A stretch of DNA of 64,000 nt from Bacillota bacterium (GCA_023415825.1 JAEZJF010000022.1:372001-436000); one strand, 5' to 3'. Shown: positions 27,267 to 35,782, counted from the stretch's first letter. The notes: generated from the sequence alone by a model not told the origin. Translations and numbers: made by a program.

Positions 27267-29303
27267 ATGAATAATACCTATCAGTTGGATTTAAAGAATC
27301 CAGTTAACTTTTTTATATCAAAAGCAATCTTTACCGGTATTGAAGACTGCAATCCTGAAATCGAAATAGAAAAAACGGATATGAATTTTCGCATTGAAAT
27401 CATTTTCGAATTATATGAAAAAAGAATCATCGATGATATAAGAATTGATATATATCCTTCTTTTACACCTCATTTTAACTGGTCCCCACATTTAACCCCC
27501 ACTGAAGACCATATTATATCGCAGCACGCATTTAAGTCTCCGGCGTTGATTGTCTCCGATTCTTCCAAGCAGCTTGTGGTGATTCCGGATTTGGATGCCA
27601 TGATAACCGGCAGCGGAAAATGGTATATGGATATGAATGCGGTTAAGAACCGCCTGACTGTGGGTTTGAGTGACTATGAGGTGGATGGCCATGTTCTGTA
27701 CACAAGAAAAGGTGGAACAGTATACCCAAAAGGCAAGCACAAGTTGGCGCTATACCTTATGGTATCCGAGAGCCCCGAGGATTTAGTCAATCCTTTCCGA
27801 AAAATCCTTTCATTTTTATGGGACAATTGGGGACGTAAACTCTACGAGAAGGGCCATCCTGTGGAGCATTCACTGGACTGCTATGTGAATCATACCTATA
27901 ACTGGGCTTTTAACAATTGGGGAAAGAGTGTATGGCAGGAATTTGATTTAGATGGATGTCAAGTAGGTGCGCCGTCTTTTATCGTGAATTATACCCAGAG
28001 CCCCAATTATCCAGGAGAAGTGAATGAACGGGAGACCCGGTCCATATGGAATCAGGCCTGGTTTAGTTCCCTTCGGAGTGCTCAGGGTGTTTACAGGTAT
28101 GGATTGCGGACAGGAAACAAAGATTTGATTCAAAAAGCACTACTATCGAAAGAATTGGCTTTGAACTTCCCTCAAAAGGATGGATTGTTTCCATCGGTCA
28201 TCGCAACTGAGATGAAGCACGTCTCAATCAATGGTAAAACTTATCTCAGGTCTGTGGGTTGGGATACCCGCTATTGGGGTAATTCAAACCGAAACCCTCT
28301 ATACAATGGCGATATTAAGTCTGCGCCCTATCATCTATTGGATATGAGCTGGACTGCTTTACTTATGCTTACTTGGTACAGCGAGCTTGAAGCAGACGAA
28401 CGTTTAAAAGATTATGCGCTTAGATACGCGGACAGGCTCATAGGCCTTCAGTTTGAAAATGGCTTTTTCCCTGCATGGCTGGATACCCATACCTTGGAGC
28501 CCTTGGGCATATTGAATGATTCCCCCGAGTCGTCACTTTCAGCCACGTTCTTATTGAAGGCCTATGAGATGACCAAAGACGTCAAATACCTGGAAAGCGC
28601 ATCAAAGGCTATTGGTGCTATTCGCCGGGATTGTATATTCCAGGGCTGCTGGGAGGATTTCGAAACCTATTGGTCCTGCTGTCCTTACGGAAATAATGAT
28701 TTGGTCGGGAAAAAAGTAAAAAGAAACAACATGTATAAACAATGCAACTTTTCTATGTATTGGACTGCCGAAGCATTGTATTACTATTATAAGGCCACAG
28801 GGGACGAATCATGTTTGAAGATGGGGCAAAGATGCCTTGATGAAATGCTGATGACCCAGGCTTCATGGCAGCCGCCTTTCATCCATATCAACACCCTGGG
28901 CGGCTTTGGGGTAATGAATGCTGATGGTGAGTGGAATGATGCCAGGCAGAGCCTGTTCTCTGAAATAATTATATTATATGGAAAAGAGTTGGGTATTAAC
29001 GAATATATCCAGCGTGGTTTGGCGGCTATTAAAGCGTCCTTCGTTATGATGTACTGTCCGGAAAATCCCAGGACAAAAGAACAGTGGGAAAAGAGATGGC
29101 CATTTTTCAATGAAAAGGACTATGGATTTATGATGGAAAACTATGGTCATGACGGTAAGACTGACCCAAACGGCCTGGGCATTGGTGAGTTTACCATCTA
29201 TGATTGGGGAAACGGTGCGGCCTCGGAAGCTTATATGCGGATACTCGATCATTTTGGAGAGGAATTTGAAAACTTTCACAGGACATGCGGTATTCCCACC
29301 TGA
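27267..29303 (+). CDS. Six-hairpin (alpha/alpha barrel) glycosidase-like protein
   Basis: A 678-residue cytoplasmic protein. Residues 1-185 form a beta-rich N-terminal domain; from about 190 on, helical repeats with aromatic-rich loops suggest an (alpha/alpha)6 barrel, e.g. WNQAWFSSLRSAQGVYRYG, LLDMSWTALLMLTWYSE, YALRYADRLIGLQFENGFFP, MYWTAEALYYYYKATGDESC. Acidic residues in WNDARQSLFSE and DWGNGAASEAY are candidate catalytic sites, but I cannot assign a GH family with confidence. The start is taken as ATG 27267 with AAAGG 11 bases upstream; a GTG at 27219 is possible. It is the last gene of the transporter operon and probably trims the imported glycan. It overlaps the convergent next gene by 28 bases. 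Confidence 0.75.
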   Translation: MNNTYQLDLKNPVNFFISKAIFTGIEDCNPEIEIEKTDMNFRIEIIFELYEKRIIDDIRIDIYPSFTPHFNWSPHLTPTEDHIISQHAFKSPALIVSDSSKQLVVIPDLDAMITGSGKWYMDMNAVKNRLTVGLSDYEVDGHVLYTRKGGTVYPKGKHKLALYLMVSESPEDLVNPFRKILSFLWDNWGRKLYEKGHPVEHSLDCYVNHTYNWAFNNWGKSVWQEFDLDGCQVGAPSFIVNYTQSPNYPGEVNERETRSIWNQAWFSSLRSAQGVYRYGLRTGNKDLIQKALLSKELALNFPQKDGLFPSVIATEMKHVSINGKTYLRSVGWDTRYWGNSNRNPLYNGDIKSAPYHLLDMSWTALLMLTWYSELEADERLKDYALRYADRLIGLQFENGFFPAWLDTHTLEPLGILNDSPESSLSATFLLKAYEMTKDVKYLESASKAIGAIRRDCIFQGCWEDFETYWSCCPYGNNDLVGKKVKRNNMYKQCNFSMYWTAEALYYYYKATGDESCLKMGQRCLDEMLMTQASWQPPFIHINTLGGFGVMNADGEWNDARQSLFSEIIILYGKELGINEYIQRGLAAIKASFVMMYCPENPRTKEQWEKRWPFFNEKDYGFMMENYGHDGKTDPNGLGIGEFTIYDWGNGAASEAYMRILDHFGEEFENFHRTCGIPT

Positions 29304-30130
29304 GGGATTATGATTTCCAGCTCAGGGTTTAAAGACAGTAAGCCGTCCATGGCGAGTCCCGCATGGGAATAGGTCCACATATCCTGGATGGACCGGCCGA
29401 CATCATAAAGATGGGTCAGCAGTATCTTTTTTGTACCGGTTGCATTCATGAATCTGCAAAAGGCATCCAAATAGTCTTCCCACGGGAAGTTCAGGGCGTT
29501 GCCGACACCCAGCCAGACATGGGCGAACAAGATGTCTACATTGTCAAAGTGCGGAAGCTTTTCAGGAGCATATTCGCGCACATCGCAGGGAAACAGCATC
29601 CGCTTGTTTCCCGTGTCGATCAAATACCCCATTTCAGGTACGCCCGGCCTTTGGGAATTCATAAAGTGCAGGCTTTTAAAGGCTTCTATCCGTATACCCT
29701 GAATTTCCATACAGTCGCCGGGGCTTATCCATGTGATGTTTCCGTTGCTAAGCCCCGCATCATAAAGCGGCTGTCTGTCAAAAAAATCCGGGATAATCCA
29801 ATGAATATCTGCCTTAGATGCTGCCTGAATTGTCTTTAAATCATAGTGGTCTTCATGCTCATGGGTCAGTATGATAAAATCAAGCATTCCCATATCGTCT
29901 TTAAGTCTATGTAAAAGCTGCTCCCGGGAGTTAGCGGTAGGAAGGCGTAGATCCATAGCCCACCGTACATCGACCGTGGAGAAGCTATAGCCGGATGCAC
30001 TCTGGAGCCACAGGGTATCTTCGGTTCTCTTTCGCACCTCTGTTTTTAGCTCGTTAAAAATCCGATCCCAAATCAGTGCATAGGACTTCTCATAGCGTGC
30101 CCTTGTGGCATCCCGCCAATTGTCAATCAT
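29276..30130 (-). CDS. Metallo-beta-lactamase-fold hydrolase, UlaG-like
   Basis: A 284-residue soluble metal-dependent hydrolase. The metal motif ILTHEHEDHYD (about residues 87-97) gives the HxHxDH core; further ligands are likely His155 region (KSLHFMN), Asp in LFPCDVREY and His in ILLTHLYDVG. The overall pattern resembles UlaG, the L-ascorbate-6-phosphate lactonase, so a lactone or phosphoester of a sugar acid is a plausible substrate. Its 3' end overlaps the convergent glycosidase gene by 28 bases. Upstream lies the 371-base region shared with the divergent EEP hydrolase operon. GGAGGATG is upstream of the ATG. Confidence 0.82.
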   Translation of the reverse strand: MIDNWRDATRARYEKSYALIWDRIFNELKTEVRKRTEDTLWLQSASGYSFSTVDVRWAMDLRLPTANSREQLLHRLKDDMGMLDFIILTHEHEDHYDLKTIQAASKADIHWIIPDFFDRQPLYDAGLSNGNITWISPGDCMEIQGIRIEAFKSLHFMNSQRPGVPEMGYLIDTGNKRMLFPCDVREYAPEKLPHFDNVDILFAHVWLGVGNALNFPWEDYLDAFCRFMNATGTKKILLTHLYDVGRSIQDMWTYSHAGLAMDGLLSLNPELEIIIPQVGIPHVL

Positions 30131-30231
30131 TGTTCATCCTCCGTCCGGCAATCTCTTCATACCCTTAATCGTACGATAATGGCATTTTCTTAAGGTGTTT
30201 TTGGTATGAATGATAAGAATAAGATAGAGGA

Positions 30232-30282
30232 TTGACTTTGACAAAACAATTTGTTATAATCATTTTAACGTAAACGTTTACA
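30232..30282 (+). promoter_or_regulatory. Sigma-A promoter with LacI-type operator
   Basis: TTGACT (30232-30237), 17 bases, TATAAT (30255-30260), then 8 bases to the operator CGTAAACGTTTACA (30269-30282), which contains the perfect palindrome TAAACGTTTA and covers the expected start site. It would be repressed by a LacI-family protein. Confidence 0.9.
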
Positions 30283-30399
30283 AGACGTGAAAAGTGTAGT
30301 ATGATAGATAAAACATCTCGTTTATACAATTTAATGCTCTCAGGTACAAATATAAATGTAATATTATCTTGATTTTCTATATAAGCTTCTGCATGGGCA

Positions 30400-30413
30400 C
30401 TCAAACGTTTGAG
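30400..30413. promoter_or_regulatory. 14-bp perfect palindrome CTCAAACGTTTGAG
   Basis: Perfect palindrome in the leader of the EEP hydrolase operon, 140 bases after the -10 box. The identical 14-mer is found before the secreted phosphoesterase gene (43954-43967) and a 12/14 match before the HAD gene pair (36950-36963). It differs from the promoter-proximal operator class and may be the site of a second LacI-family protein or CcpA. Confidence 0.75.
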
Positions 30414-30501
30414 AAATATTAAACAATCAGTACTAAAGCCTCGCTCCCTTGGAACCTTGTTATTAACAAAAATAAAAAGTAAGTAAAGGGGTTGTGCTAC
30501 T

Positions 30502-31542
30502 ATGAGAGACACTAAAGGCCTAGTTGGCTTGGAGGAATCAAAAGTGCAAGCAGAAATTAAGAAAGTCAGAACCTTCAATGATTTTCCTGCCCCCCGCGGG
30601 CCAATTAACAGCTTGAAGCTGGCCGTGCTTAATGTGGAAAGAGGGAGCCATCTGGATGAAATTGAAGCCTATATGAAATATCATCCTTCGCTCAAAAATG
30701 CCGATGTCATTTTTTTAAATGAATTAGACGATGGTATGGTGCGGACCGGGAACATTGATATAACGGCTGAGCTTTCCAAGAGGCTCTCCCTGAATTACAT
30801 ATTTGGAGTAGAATTTTTCGAACTAACGAGAACGGCGAAAGATGGCAGTGAGGATACAGGCGTGAAAAACACAAAGGGTTTTCATGGCAATGCCATCATG
30901 TCACGCTATGAGCTTTTAGAACCCGTTCTTGTCAGGCTGCCTATGGCGTATGACTGGTTTTATGACAAGCAAAAACGGCTGGGTGGAAGGATGGCTCTTT
31001 TTGCAAAAATACGTGTCAATAATCAACTTATTGGCCTTGTATGCACACATCTGGAAAACAGAACGACCCCACTTAGAAGAGAAGAACAGATGAAATATAT
31101 TCTGGAACATGCCAAGGATTATTTCAAAGCCCTTCCGGTCATTATTGCAGGGGATATGAATACAAACACCTGTGATGGAAATCACGATGAAGAGTTTATT
31201 GACCTCTATGATAATCGGCAGTCCCAGGCAGAGAGAATAAGTTCTCCGGAAGCATATGAACCGATTTTCGAACTGATTGAGGCTTATGGGTTTGACTATA
31301 AGAGTGCCAATGTTAAGGGGAAATCGACAAGGAGAAAGCCTATTGCCAATAAGGGAAACCTTGAGCTTAATCTTGATTGGTTTTTTGTCAGGGGCTTAAG
31401 CTGTATGGAGCCTGCTGTTATAAAAACTATTTTTACAGTTAGTGAATTGGAAGGGATACCCCTAATGGATGCAGCCGGAAAAGAGGGGATAGAAATAACC
31501 GATCATGACGCCATTTCTGTTAAATGTATACTTGAGCCCTAA
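30502..31542 (+). CDS. Endonuclease/exonuclease/phosphatase (EEP) superfamily hydrolase
   Basis: A 346-residue cytoplasmic enzyme of the fold shared by inositol polyphosphate 5-phosphatases, sphingomyelinases and ExoIII. The motifs are in order: LKLAVLNVERG (about 34-44), FLNELDDG with the metal-binding Glu (about 72-79), FHGNAIMSR, CTHLENRT, IIAGDMNTNT (Asp and Asn of the catalytic site, about 214-223), NLDWFFVRG and the final DHDAI with catalytic Asp-His. It most likely cleaves a phosphomonoester or diester in a small organic phosphate. It heads an operon with a phosphate permease (PiT) and its DUF47 partner, which fits release of phosphate. Expression should follow the LacI operator upstream. 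Confidence 0.82.
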   Translation: MRDTKGLVGLEESKVQAEIKKVRTFNDFPAPRGPINSLKLAVLNVERGSHLDEIEAYMKYHPSLKNADVIFLNELDDGMVRTGNIDITAELSKRLSLNYIFGVEFFELTRTAKDGSEDTGVKNTKGFHGNAIMSRYELLEPVLVRLPMAYDWFYDKQKRLGGRMALFAKIRVNNQLIGLVCTHLENRTTPLRREEQMKYILEHAKDYFKALPVIIAGDMNTNTCDGNHDEEFIDLYDNRQSQAERISSPEAYEPIFELIEAYGFDYKSANVKGKSTRRKPIANKGNLELNLDWFFVRGLSCMEPAVIKTIFTVSELEGIPLMDAAGKEGIEITDHDAISVKCILEP

Positions 31543-31584
31543 GCTTTCAGCGTTCTGAATGACATATATGGGGGTCATTGTTCC

Positions 31585-32586
31585 ATGCTAGTTTTAGTTA
31601 TTACTTTGTCCTTGATTTTTGCATTAGTCAACGGCTTTCACGATGGGTGCAATGTTTTTGCCACTGCAGTATCCTCACGTTCCATAAAGCCTATGAGAGC
31701 ATTACTGCTAGCCAGCATCAGCGAGTTTATCGCACCTCTTTTTGCCAGTACTGCAGTAGCCTCAACCATTGGCAAGGTGTTAAAACAGGAGATGGTTTTA
31801 CAAGCTGATGCTGAGTATGCCATGGTCACTTTTCTTGCTGCATTATTGAGCGCAATCATATGGAACCTGATAACCTGGAAATTCGGCCTGCCGTCCAGTT
31901 CATCCCATGCCTTGATAGGTGGTCTTGTTGGAGCGGGGATTGTAGGTTTTGGACTTGATGTGGTTAAATGGCCGATCTTGGTTAATAAAATCCTTTTAGT
32001 ACTGTTTTTAACTCCTTTTATAGGATTCATAGCCGGGTTTTTTGTAATCAAAATATCCAAGTTCTTGTTAAGAAGAGCCAGCTGCAAAATTAATCGTGTG
32101 CTGAAAAAATCCCACTATTTAAGCATTATATTTCTGGCAGGCAGCCACAGTATGGTGGATTCACAAAAAACCATGGGAATTGTCGCTGTATTGTTGCTTG
32201 TGGGCGGGAGTATCGATTCTTTTTATGTTCCGTTTTGGGTCAGGATTGCCGCATCAGGAGCTTTAGCTCTGGGGTTATTGTTTGGGGGCTGGAGAATTCT
32301 GCATACCATCGGCAATAAAATTTATAAACTGGAGCCTATACATTCAATAAATGCACAAATTGCGTCAGCCACGGTTATCTATATCTCTTCAATTCTCGGT
32401 GGAGCTGTCAGCACCAGCCAGGTCATAAGCTCAACCGTAGCAGGTGTAGGAGCAGGTGAAAGGCGGAATGCGGTTAACTGGAGAGTAGTAGAAAACATTG
32501 TATCCTCATGGCTGTTGACCATCCCGGCTTCGGCAGCAGTTTCCATGCTGATTTTCTTCATCCTGAAACTAATATTGGGTGTGTAA
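31585..32586 (+). CDS. pit: PiT-family inorganic phosphate permease
   Basis: A 333-residue membrane protein with about ten hydrophobic segments. The two PiT signature regions are present: ALVNGFHDGCNVFATAVSSR near the N-terminus and AGSHSMVDSQKTMGI near residue 190, the internally repeated motif of SLC20/PiT carriers, plus GLPSSSSHALIGG and the second-half GGAVSTSQVISSTVAG. PiT proteins carry metal-phosphate with protons or sodium and can run both ways. It lies 42 bases after the EEP hydrolase gene and is followed by a DUF47 protein, its usual partner. Here it could take up phosphate or, more interestingly, let out phosphate freed by the surrounding phosphatases. Confidence 0.92.
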   Translation: MLVLVITLSLIFALVNGFHDGCNVFATAVSSRSIKPMRALLLASISEFIAPLFASTAVASTIGKVLKQEMVLQADAEYAMVTFLAALLSAIIWNLITWKFGLPSSSSHALIGGLVGAGIVGFGLDVVKWPILVNKILLVLFLTPFIGFIAGFFVIKISKFLLRRASCKINRVLKKSHYLSIIFLAGSHSMVDSQKTMGIVAVLLLVGGSIDSFYVPFWVRIAASGALALGLLFGGWRILHTIGNKIYKLEPIHSINAQIASATVIYISSILGGAVSTSQVISSTVAGVGAGERRNAVNWRVVENIVSSWLLTIPASAAVSMLIFFILKLILGV

Positions 32587-32611
32587 AAAATGCTTTAAGG
32601 AGAAGCAAGTT

Positions 32612-33226
32612 ATGGGAATATTAAAATGGATTTTTCCACAGGAGAAGGATTTTTATGGGCTTTTATACGGCCAATCCTGCAAAACGGTAGAAGGTATAGA
32701 AGCGCTTTCCAAGTATATGCATACCGGAAATGCTGAAGACAGTCAAAGGGTTATTGAATTGGAAAATGAAGCAGATGAGCTTCGCAGGGTTATCATTGAT
32801 AATCTGGATAATACCTTTGTTACGCCCTTTGATCGAGAAGATATTTTCAATTTGTCCGGTGCCATGGATGATATTGTCGATTATGCCAAAACGACCGTTG
32901 AAGAAATGGAAATATATGAATTGGAACCGACGGACTCACTCATCTACATGGTGGATATTTTACTTAATGCAACAAGGTGCCTGAATACTTCTGTAAAGTA
33001 TCTAAAGGATCATAAAACCATTTCAGCCGAGAATGCCGTAAAAGCTAAAAAATTGGAAAACGATATGGAAACCAACTATCGACTGAACCTGAAGGTTTTG
33101 GTTCGGAATGAGGACTTCAGTTATGTGTTCAGGATGCGGGAGGTTTACAGGCATTTAAGTAATCTGGCAGATAAAATTGATCTGACAGCCAATATGATAC
33201 ATCACATCATTGTTAAACTCATTTAG
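32612..33226 (+). CDS. DUF47/PhoU-like accessory protein of the PiT permease
   Basis: A 204-residue, all-helical soluble protein of the DUF47 family (PhoU-like three-helix bundles). Typical stretches are FYGLLYGQSCKTVEGIEAL, RRVIIDNLDNTFVTPFDRED and IYRHLSNLADKIDLTANMIHH-like C-terminal helices. Such genes sit next to PiT genes and are thought to gate the permease. AAGGAG lies 9 bases before the ATG at 32612; the ATG at 32579 inside the pit gene is not used. The stop codon lies within the left copy of a 19-bp repeat (33223-33241), so the element may have inserted right at the end of this gene. Confidence 0.88.
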   Translation: MGILKWIFPQEKDFYGLLYGQSCKTVEGIEALSKYMHTGNAEDSQRVIELENEADELRRVIIDNLDNTFVTPFDREDIFNLSGAMDDIVDYAKTTVEEMEIYELEPTDSLIYMVDILLNATRCLNTSVKYLKDHKTISAENAVKAKKLENDMETNYRLNLKVLVRNEDFSYVFRMREVYRHLSNLADKIDLTANMIHHIIVKLI

Positions 33227-33253
33227 GGATGATCGAAATTTCGATTGCTCCTT
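33223..33253 (-). repeat. Collapsed palindromic repeat element, left flank of the HAD/mutase cassette
   Basis: TTAGGGATGATCGAAATTT (33223-33241) is the exact reverse complement of 35729-35747. It runs on into CGATTGCTCCTTT, so that the reverse strand reads AGGAGCAATCGAAAT joined to TTTCGATCATCCCTAA: both ends of the 103-bp element at 51531-51633 fused without its interior. The centre is a 14-bp perfect palindrome. Confidence 0.8.
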
Positions 33254-33294
33254 TGCTGGAGCTATTAACAATCTATATGACGGAGGAAGTATTT

Positions 33295-34056
33295 ATGAGC
33301 AACGAATTTCATGCAATTCTCTTTGACCTCGGTGGAACCCTGCGTATTCTACACCGCGACGAGGCTTATGAGTTGGCCGCCATGCGTAAAGTCACTGAGC
33401 TGGTTGGAACCGGTGCCGATCCGGTCGAATTTATGAAGCTCATGGATGAGCGCTACGAGGACTACCGTGTCTGGGCCTTTGAAAACATGCGCGAAACCAA
33501 TGAGGCAGAGCTCTGGACCCGTTGGATGACACCGGACTTCCCCCGGGATCGCATTGTTGAGAACGCTGTTGACCTCTCCTTCCAATACCGTCAGGCCAAG
33601 GGGTTCCGCATGCTGGTCGACCACGGCAAGGAGGTCATTCAGGAGCTTCACCGGCGTGGCTATACCCTCGGTATCATAAGCAATTTGATTACGACCCAGG
33701 AAGTGCCCGATTGGCTTGAAGAGGATGGTCTTACTTCGTACTTTGATACTGTTATACTCTCCGCTGTCTGCGGTCTTCGCAAGCCTGACCCGGAAATCTA
33801 CCTATTGGCTGCCCGTGAGGTTGGAATACCCCCTGAGAAATGCGCATATATTGGTGACAATCTTAATCGCGACGTTACTGGCGCTAAGGCTGCGGGCTTC
33901 GGTATGAATATCATATTTAACACTCCGGCAGAGGTTGCCAAGGCTAAAGTGACTGATGCCAACCGCCCCGATGGTGTTATCTATGACTTCCGGGAGATTT
34001 TAAAGATATTCCCCGAATATCCCAAGGCTGACCTTACCGGCATCGACAAAATCTAA
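33295..34056 (+). CDS. HAD-superfamily hydrolase-like protein (DxGGT type)
   Basis: A 253-residue HAD protein with a helical cap. Motif I is LFDLGGTL with nucleophile Asp11; the usual second Asp (general acid/base) is Gly13. Motif II is GIISN, motif III Lys in LRKPDPEIY, motif IV IGDNLNRD. It is related along its length to the two HAD proteins at 37024 and 37794, which share the same Asp-to-Gly change. CGGAGG precedes the ATG at 33295 by 7 bases; the TTG/ATG further up falls in the repeat element. It is followed after 16 bases by the permuted mutase gene and the pair is bounded by inverted repeats. Arg is coded mainly by CGC/CGT, unlike the AGA-rich genes around it. Confidence 0.85.
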   Translation: MSNEFHAILFDLGGTLRILHRDEAYELAAMRKVTELVGTGADPVEFMKLMDERYEDYRVWAFENMRETNEAELWTRWMTPDFPRDRIVENAVDLSFQYRQAKGFRMLVDHGKEVIQELHRRGYTLGIISNLITTQEVPDWLEEDGLTSYFDTVILSAVCGLRKPDPEIYLLAAREVGIPPEKCAYIGDNLNRDVTGAKAAGFGMNIIFNTPAEVAKAKVTDANRPDGVIYDFREILKIFPEYPKADLTGIDKI

Positions 34057-34072
34057 ATAGGGAGGGCTTCTG

Positions 34073-35686
34073 ATGGCTAATTCAAGAGTGCGTGAAACGC
34101 ACAACAAGCCTCGACCCGGAGAATGTGGGCATGGCGGCGCTTTGCTCGCTGAAGTTGTTCGTGCGGCATATGCCGACGGGCAGTCTGATTATTCCATGGA
34201 GCCCCTCGTGCGCACCGACAAGGACGGAAAACCCTTAGGTCCCATTGAGGATGGGGATGCGGTTATTTTCTGCTGCCGCCGCGGTGAACGTGAAATTGAA
34301 CTGACGGACGCATTTACCGACCCCTCTTTTTCATGGTTTGAGCGTAAGCTGCTTGATAACCTGGATTTTGTCATCCTGACCCTATACCATGAAAAGTTTA
34401 AACACCTGCCCATTGCCTTTGCCCCATCAAGAGTTTCTTTCACGCTGGCCCAAATGATCAGTGAGGTTGGGATGCGCCAGCTCCACTGTGCAGAATCTGA
34501 AAAATTTGCGCATGTGACCTTCTTCTTTAACGGTGGCAACAACCGGCCGTTTTCAGGAGAAGACGATGTGTGCATTCCTTCTCCCAAGGGGGTGCCGTTT
34601 AACCAGGTAACTGCACTTAGTCTTCCCGCTGTAGCGGATGAGGTCATCAAGGGTCTTCATGCAGGATATGAATTCATTGTCACCAACTTTGCCAATGGTG
34701 ACGTCATCGGTCACACGCCCGACTGCAATGCAAAGATCGAGTGTGTCGGGCATGTGGACACCCATCTTAGCCGAGTGATGGAGCAAGCCAAGGCACAGGG
34801 CTATGTCATTGCGGTTACGGCTGACCATGGCAACCTTGAAGAAATGCTTACTGATGATGGCAAGCCACATGTGGCACATACCACGAATTTAGTACCATTT
34901 ATTTTAATAGACCCGCAAATGGACCATAAAATCCCTCTGTCCGACGGTAGTCTCTGTGACATTGCACCCACTGTTTTGCAGGTATTGGGCATCAGCCAGC
35001 CAGAAGAAATGACGGGTGTGAGTCTCGCCGGAATACATGATTTTGGCAAGAACCGTAAGATGCTGCTTGTAATTTTGGATGGCTGGGGTTTTGGCAAGCG
35101 CGATCACACCGACCCTATTTACCTGGGCAGAACTCCTTTCTGGGACGATCTTACAGCCAAGCATCCACCGGCAAAGCTACATGCATCGGGAGAAGCCGTG
35201 GGCTTGCAGGCGGGTAAAGCGGGCAACTCGGAGGCCGGTCATATCAATATTGGGACAGGCCGTGTTGTCATGCAGGATGATGTTCGTCTTGATCAATCAA
35301 TGAAGGATGGTTCCTTTGAGACTAATGAGATTTTCCTGCGGACCATTGAGAACGTACGAAAGCGCGGCAAGGCGCTGCACCTTATTGCCTTGCTGACCAA
35401 GAAATCTTCCCATGGCTCCATCGATTATCCGCTGGCTCTTCTGAAAATGGCCAGTGATTTGCCAAAAAAGTATGTGCACATCATTTTTGACGGCCGAAGC
35501 ACGGAGCCGGGCAGCGCACCATCTTTATTAGAGGAGCTGGACGGGATGATCAAGGAGATTGGCGGCGATTGCCAGATTGTTGACGGCATTGGCCGTGGCA
35601 TAGCCCTCGACCGGGATGGGAACTACGGGAAGATCAGAAAAGCTTATGAAGCCTTTGTGCTGGGGGTAGGCAGACAGTACAGCTAA
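34073..35686 (+). CDS. Cofactor-independent phosphoglycerate mutase-like enzyme, circularly permuted
   Basis: A 537-residue alkaline-phosphatase-superfamily enzyme whose halves are in reversed order relative to GpmI. Residues about 22-320 match the C-terminal two thirds of GpmI (DGDAVIF, ESEKFAHVTFFFNGG, NFANGDVIGHT with Asp210/His214, TADHGN with Asp251/His252, HVAHTTN, ending MTGVSLAG). Then, from about 330, the GpmI N-terminus begins: LLVILDGWGFG (Asp336), GEAVGLQAGKAGNSEAGH with the phospho-acceptor Ser386, DGSF, FDGRS, ALDRDGNYGKIRKAYEAFV. All metal and nucleophile residues are kept in one open frame. The Asp following DGR in GpmI is Ser here. The break falls in a transferase-domain loop. 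GGGAGGG precedes the ATG. Substrate may differ from phosphoglycerate. Confidence 0.85.
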   Translation: MANSRVRETHNKPRPGECGHGGALLAEVVRAAYADGQSDYSMEPLVRTDKDGKPLGPIEDGDAVIFCCRRGEREIELTDAFTDPSFSWFERKLLDNLDFVILTLYHEKFKHLPIAFAPSRVSFTLAQMISEVGMRQLHCAESEKFAHVTFFFNGGNNRPFSGEDDVCIPSPKGVPFNQVTALSLPAVADEVIKGLHAGYEFIVTNFANGDVIGHTPDCNAKIECVGHVDTHLSRVMEQAKAQGYVIAVTADHGNLEEMLTDDGKPHVAHTTNLVPFILIDPQMDHKIPLSDGSLCDIAPTVLQVLGISQPEEMTGVSLAGIHDFGKNRKMLLVILDGWGFGKRDHTDPIYLGRTPFWDDLTAKHPPAKLHASGEAVGLQAGKAGNSEAGHINIGTGRVVMQDDVRLDQSMKDGSFETNEIFLRTIENVRKRGKALHLIALLTKKSSHGSIDYPLALLKMASDLPKKYVHIIFDGRSTEPGSAPSLLEELDGMIKEIGGDCQIVDGIGRGIALDRDGNYGKIRKAYEAFVLGVGRQYS

Positions 35687-35687
35687 G

Positions 35688-35747
35688 AAGTAATCGAAAC
35701 ATTACTTTCGACCTTTCGGCAAAATATTAAATTTCGATCATCCCTAA
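35688..35747 (+). repeat. Palindromic repeat element, right flank of the HAD/mutase cassette
   Basis: Starts AAGTAATCGAAAC and ends AAATTTCGATCATCCCTAA (35729-35747), which is the inverted copy of 33223-33241. The interior CGACCTTTCGGCAAAATATT matches the left arm of the element at 51531-51633. It begins right after the stop codon of the mutase gene. Confidence 0.8.
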
Positions 35748-35782
35748 GGAATGAAAAATATTACAAAAAAGACAATGGCATG

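Larger units (their letters stand above)
30131..30501. other. Divergent 371-base regulatory region
   Basis: No gene is supported here. It holds a consensus sigma-A promoter with an overlapping LacI-type operator for the plus-strand operon (30232-30282), a second 14-bp palindrome (30400-30413) and an AT-rich leader of about 230 bases from the presumed transcription start to the ATG at 30502. I compared the leader with common riboswitch cores and found no convincing match. Confidence 0.7.

Noticed and set aside
30283..30501. The long leader of the EEP operon as a riboswitch (AAAGCCTCG looked like part of a cyclic-di-GMP aptamer).
   Set aside because: The remaining conserved blocks and pairings of that aptamer are missing; a covariance-model search would be needed to claim any class.
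34073..35686. The mutase gene as a frameshifted or chimeric pseudogene.
   Set aside because: The frame is open over 537 codons, both parts are complete, the joint and the new ends fall in loops, and all catalytic residues are present.
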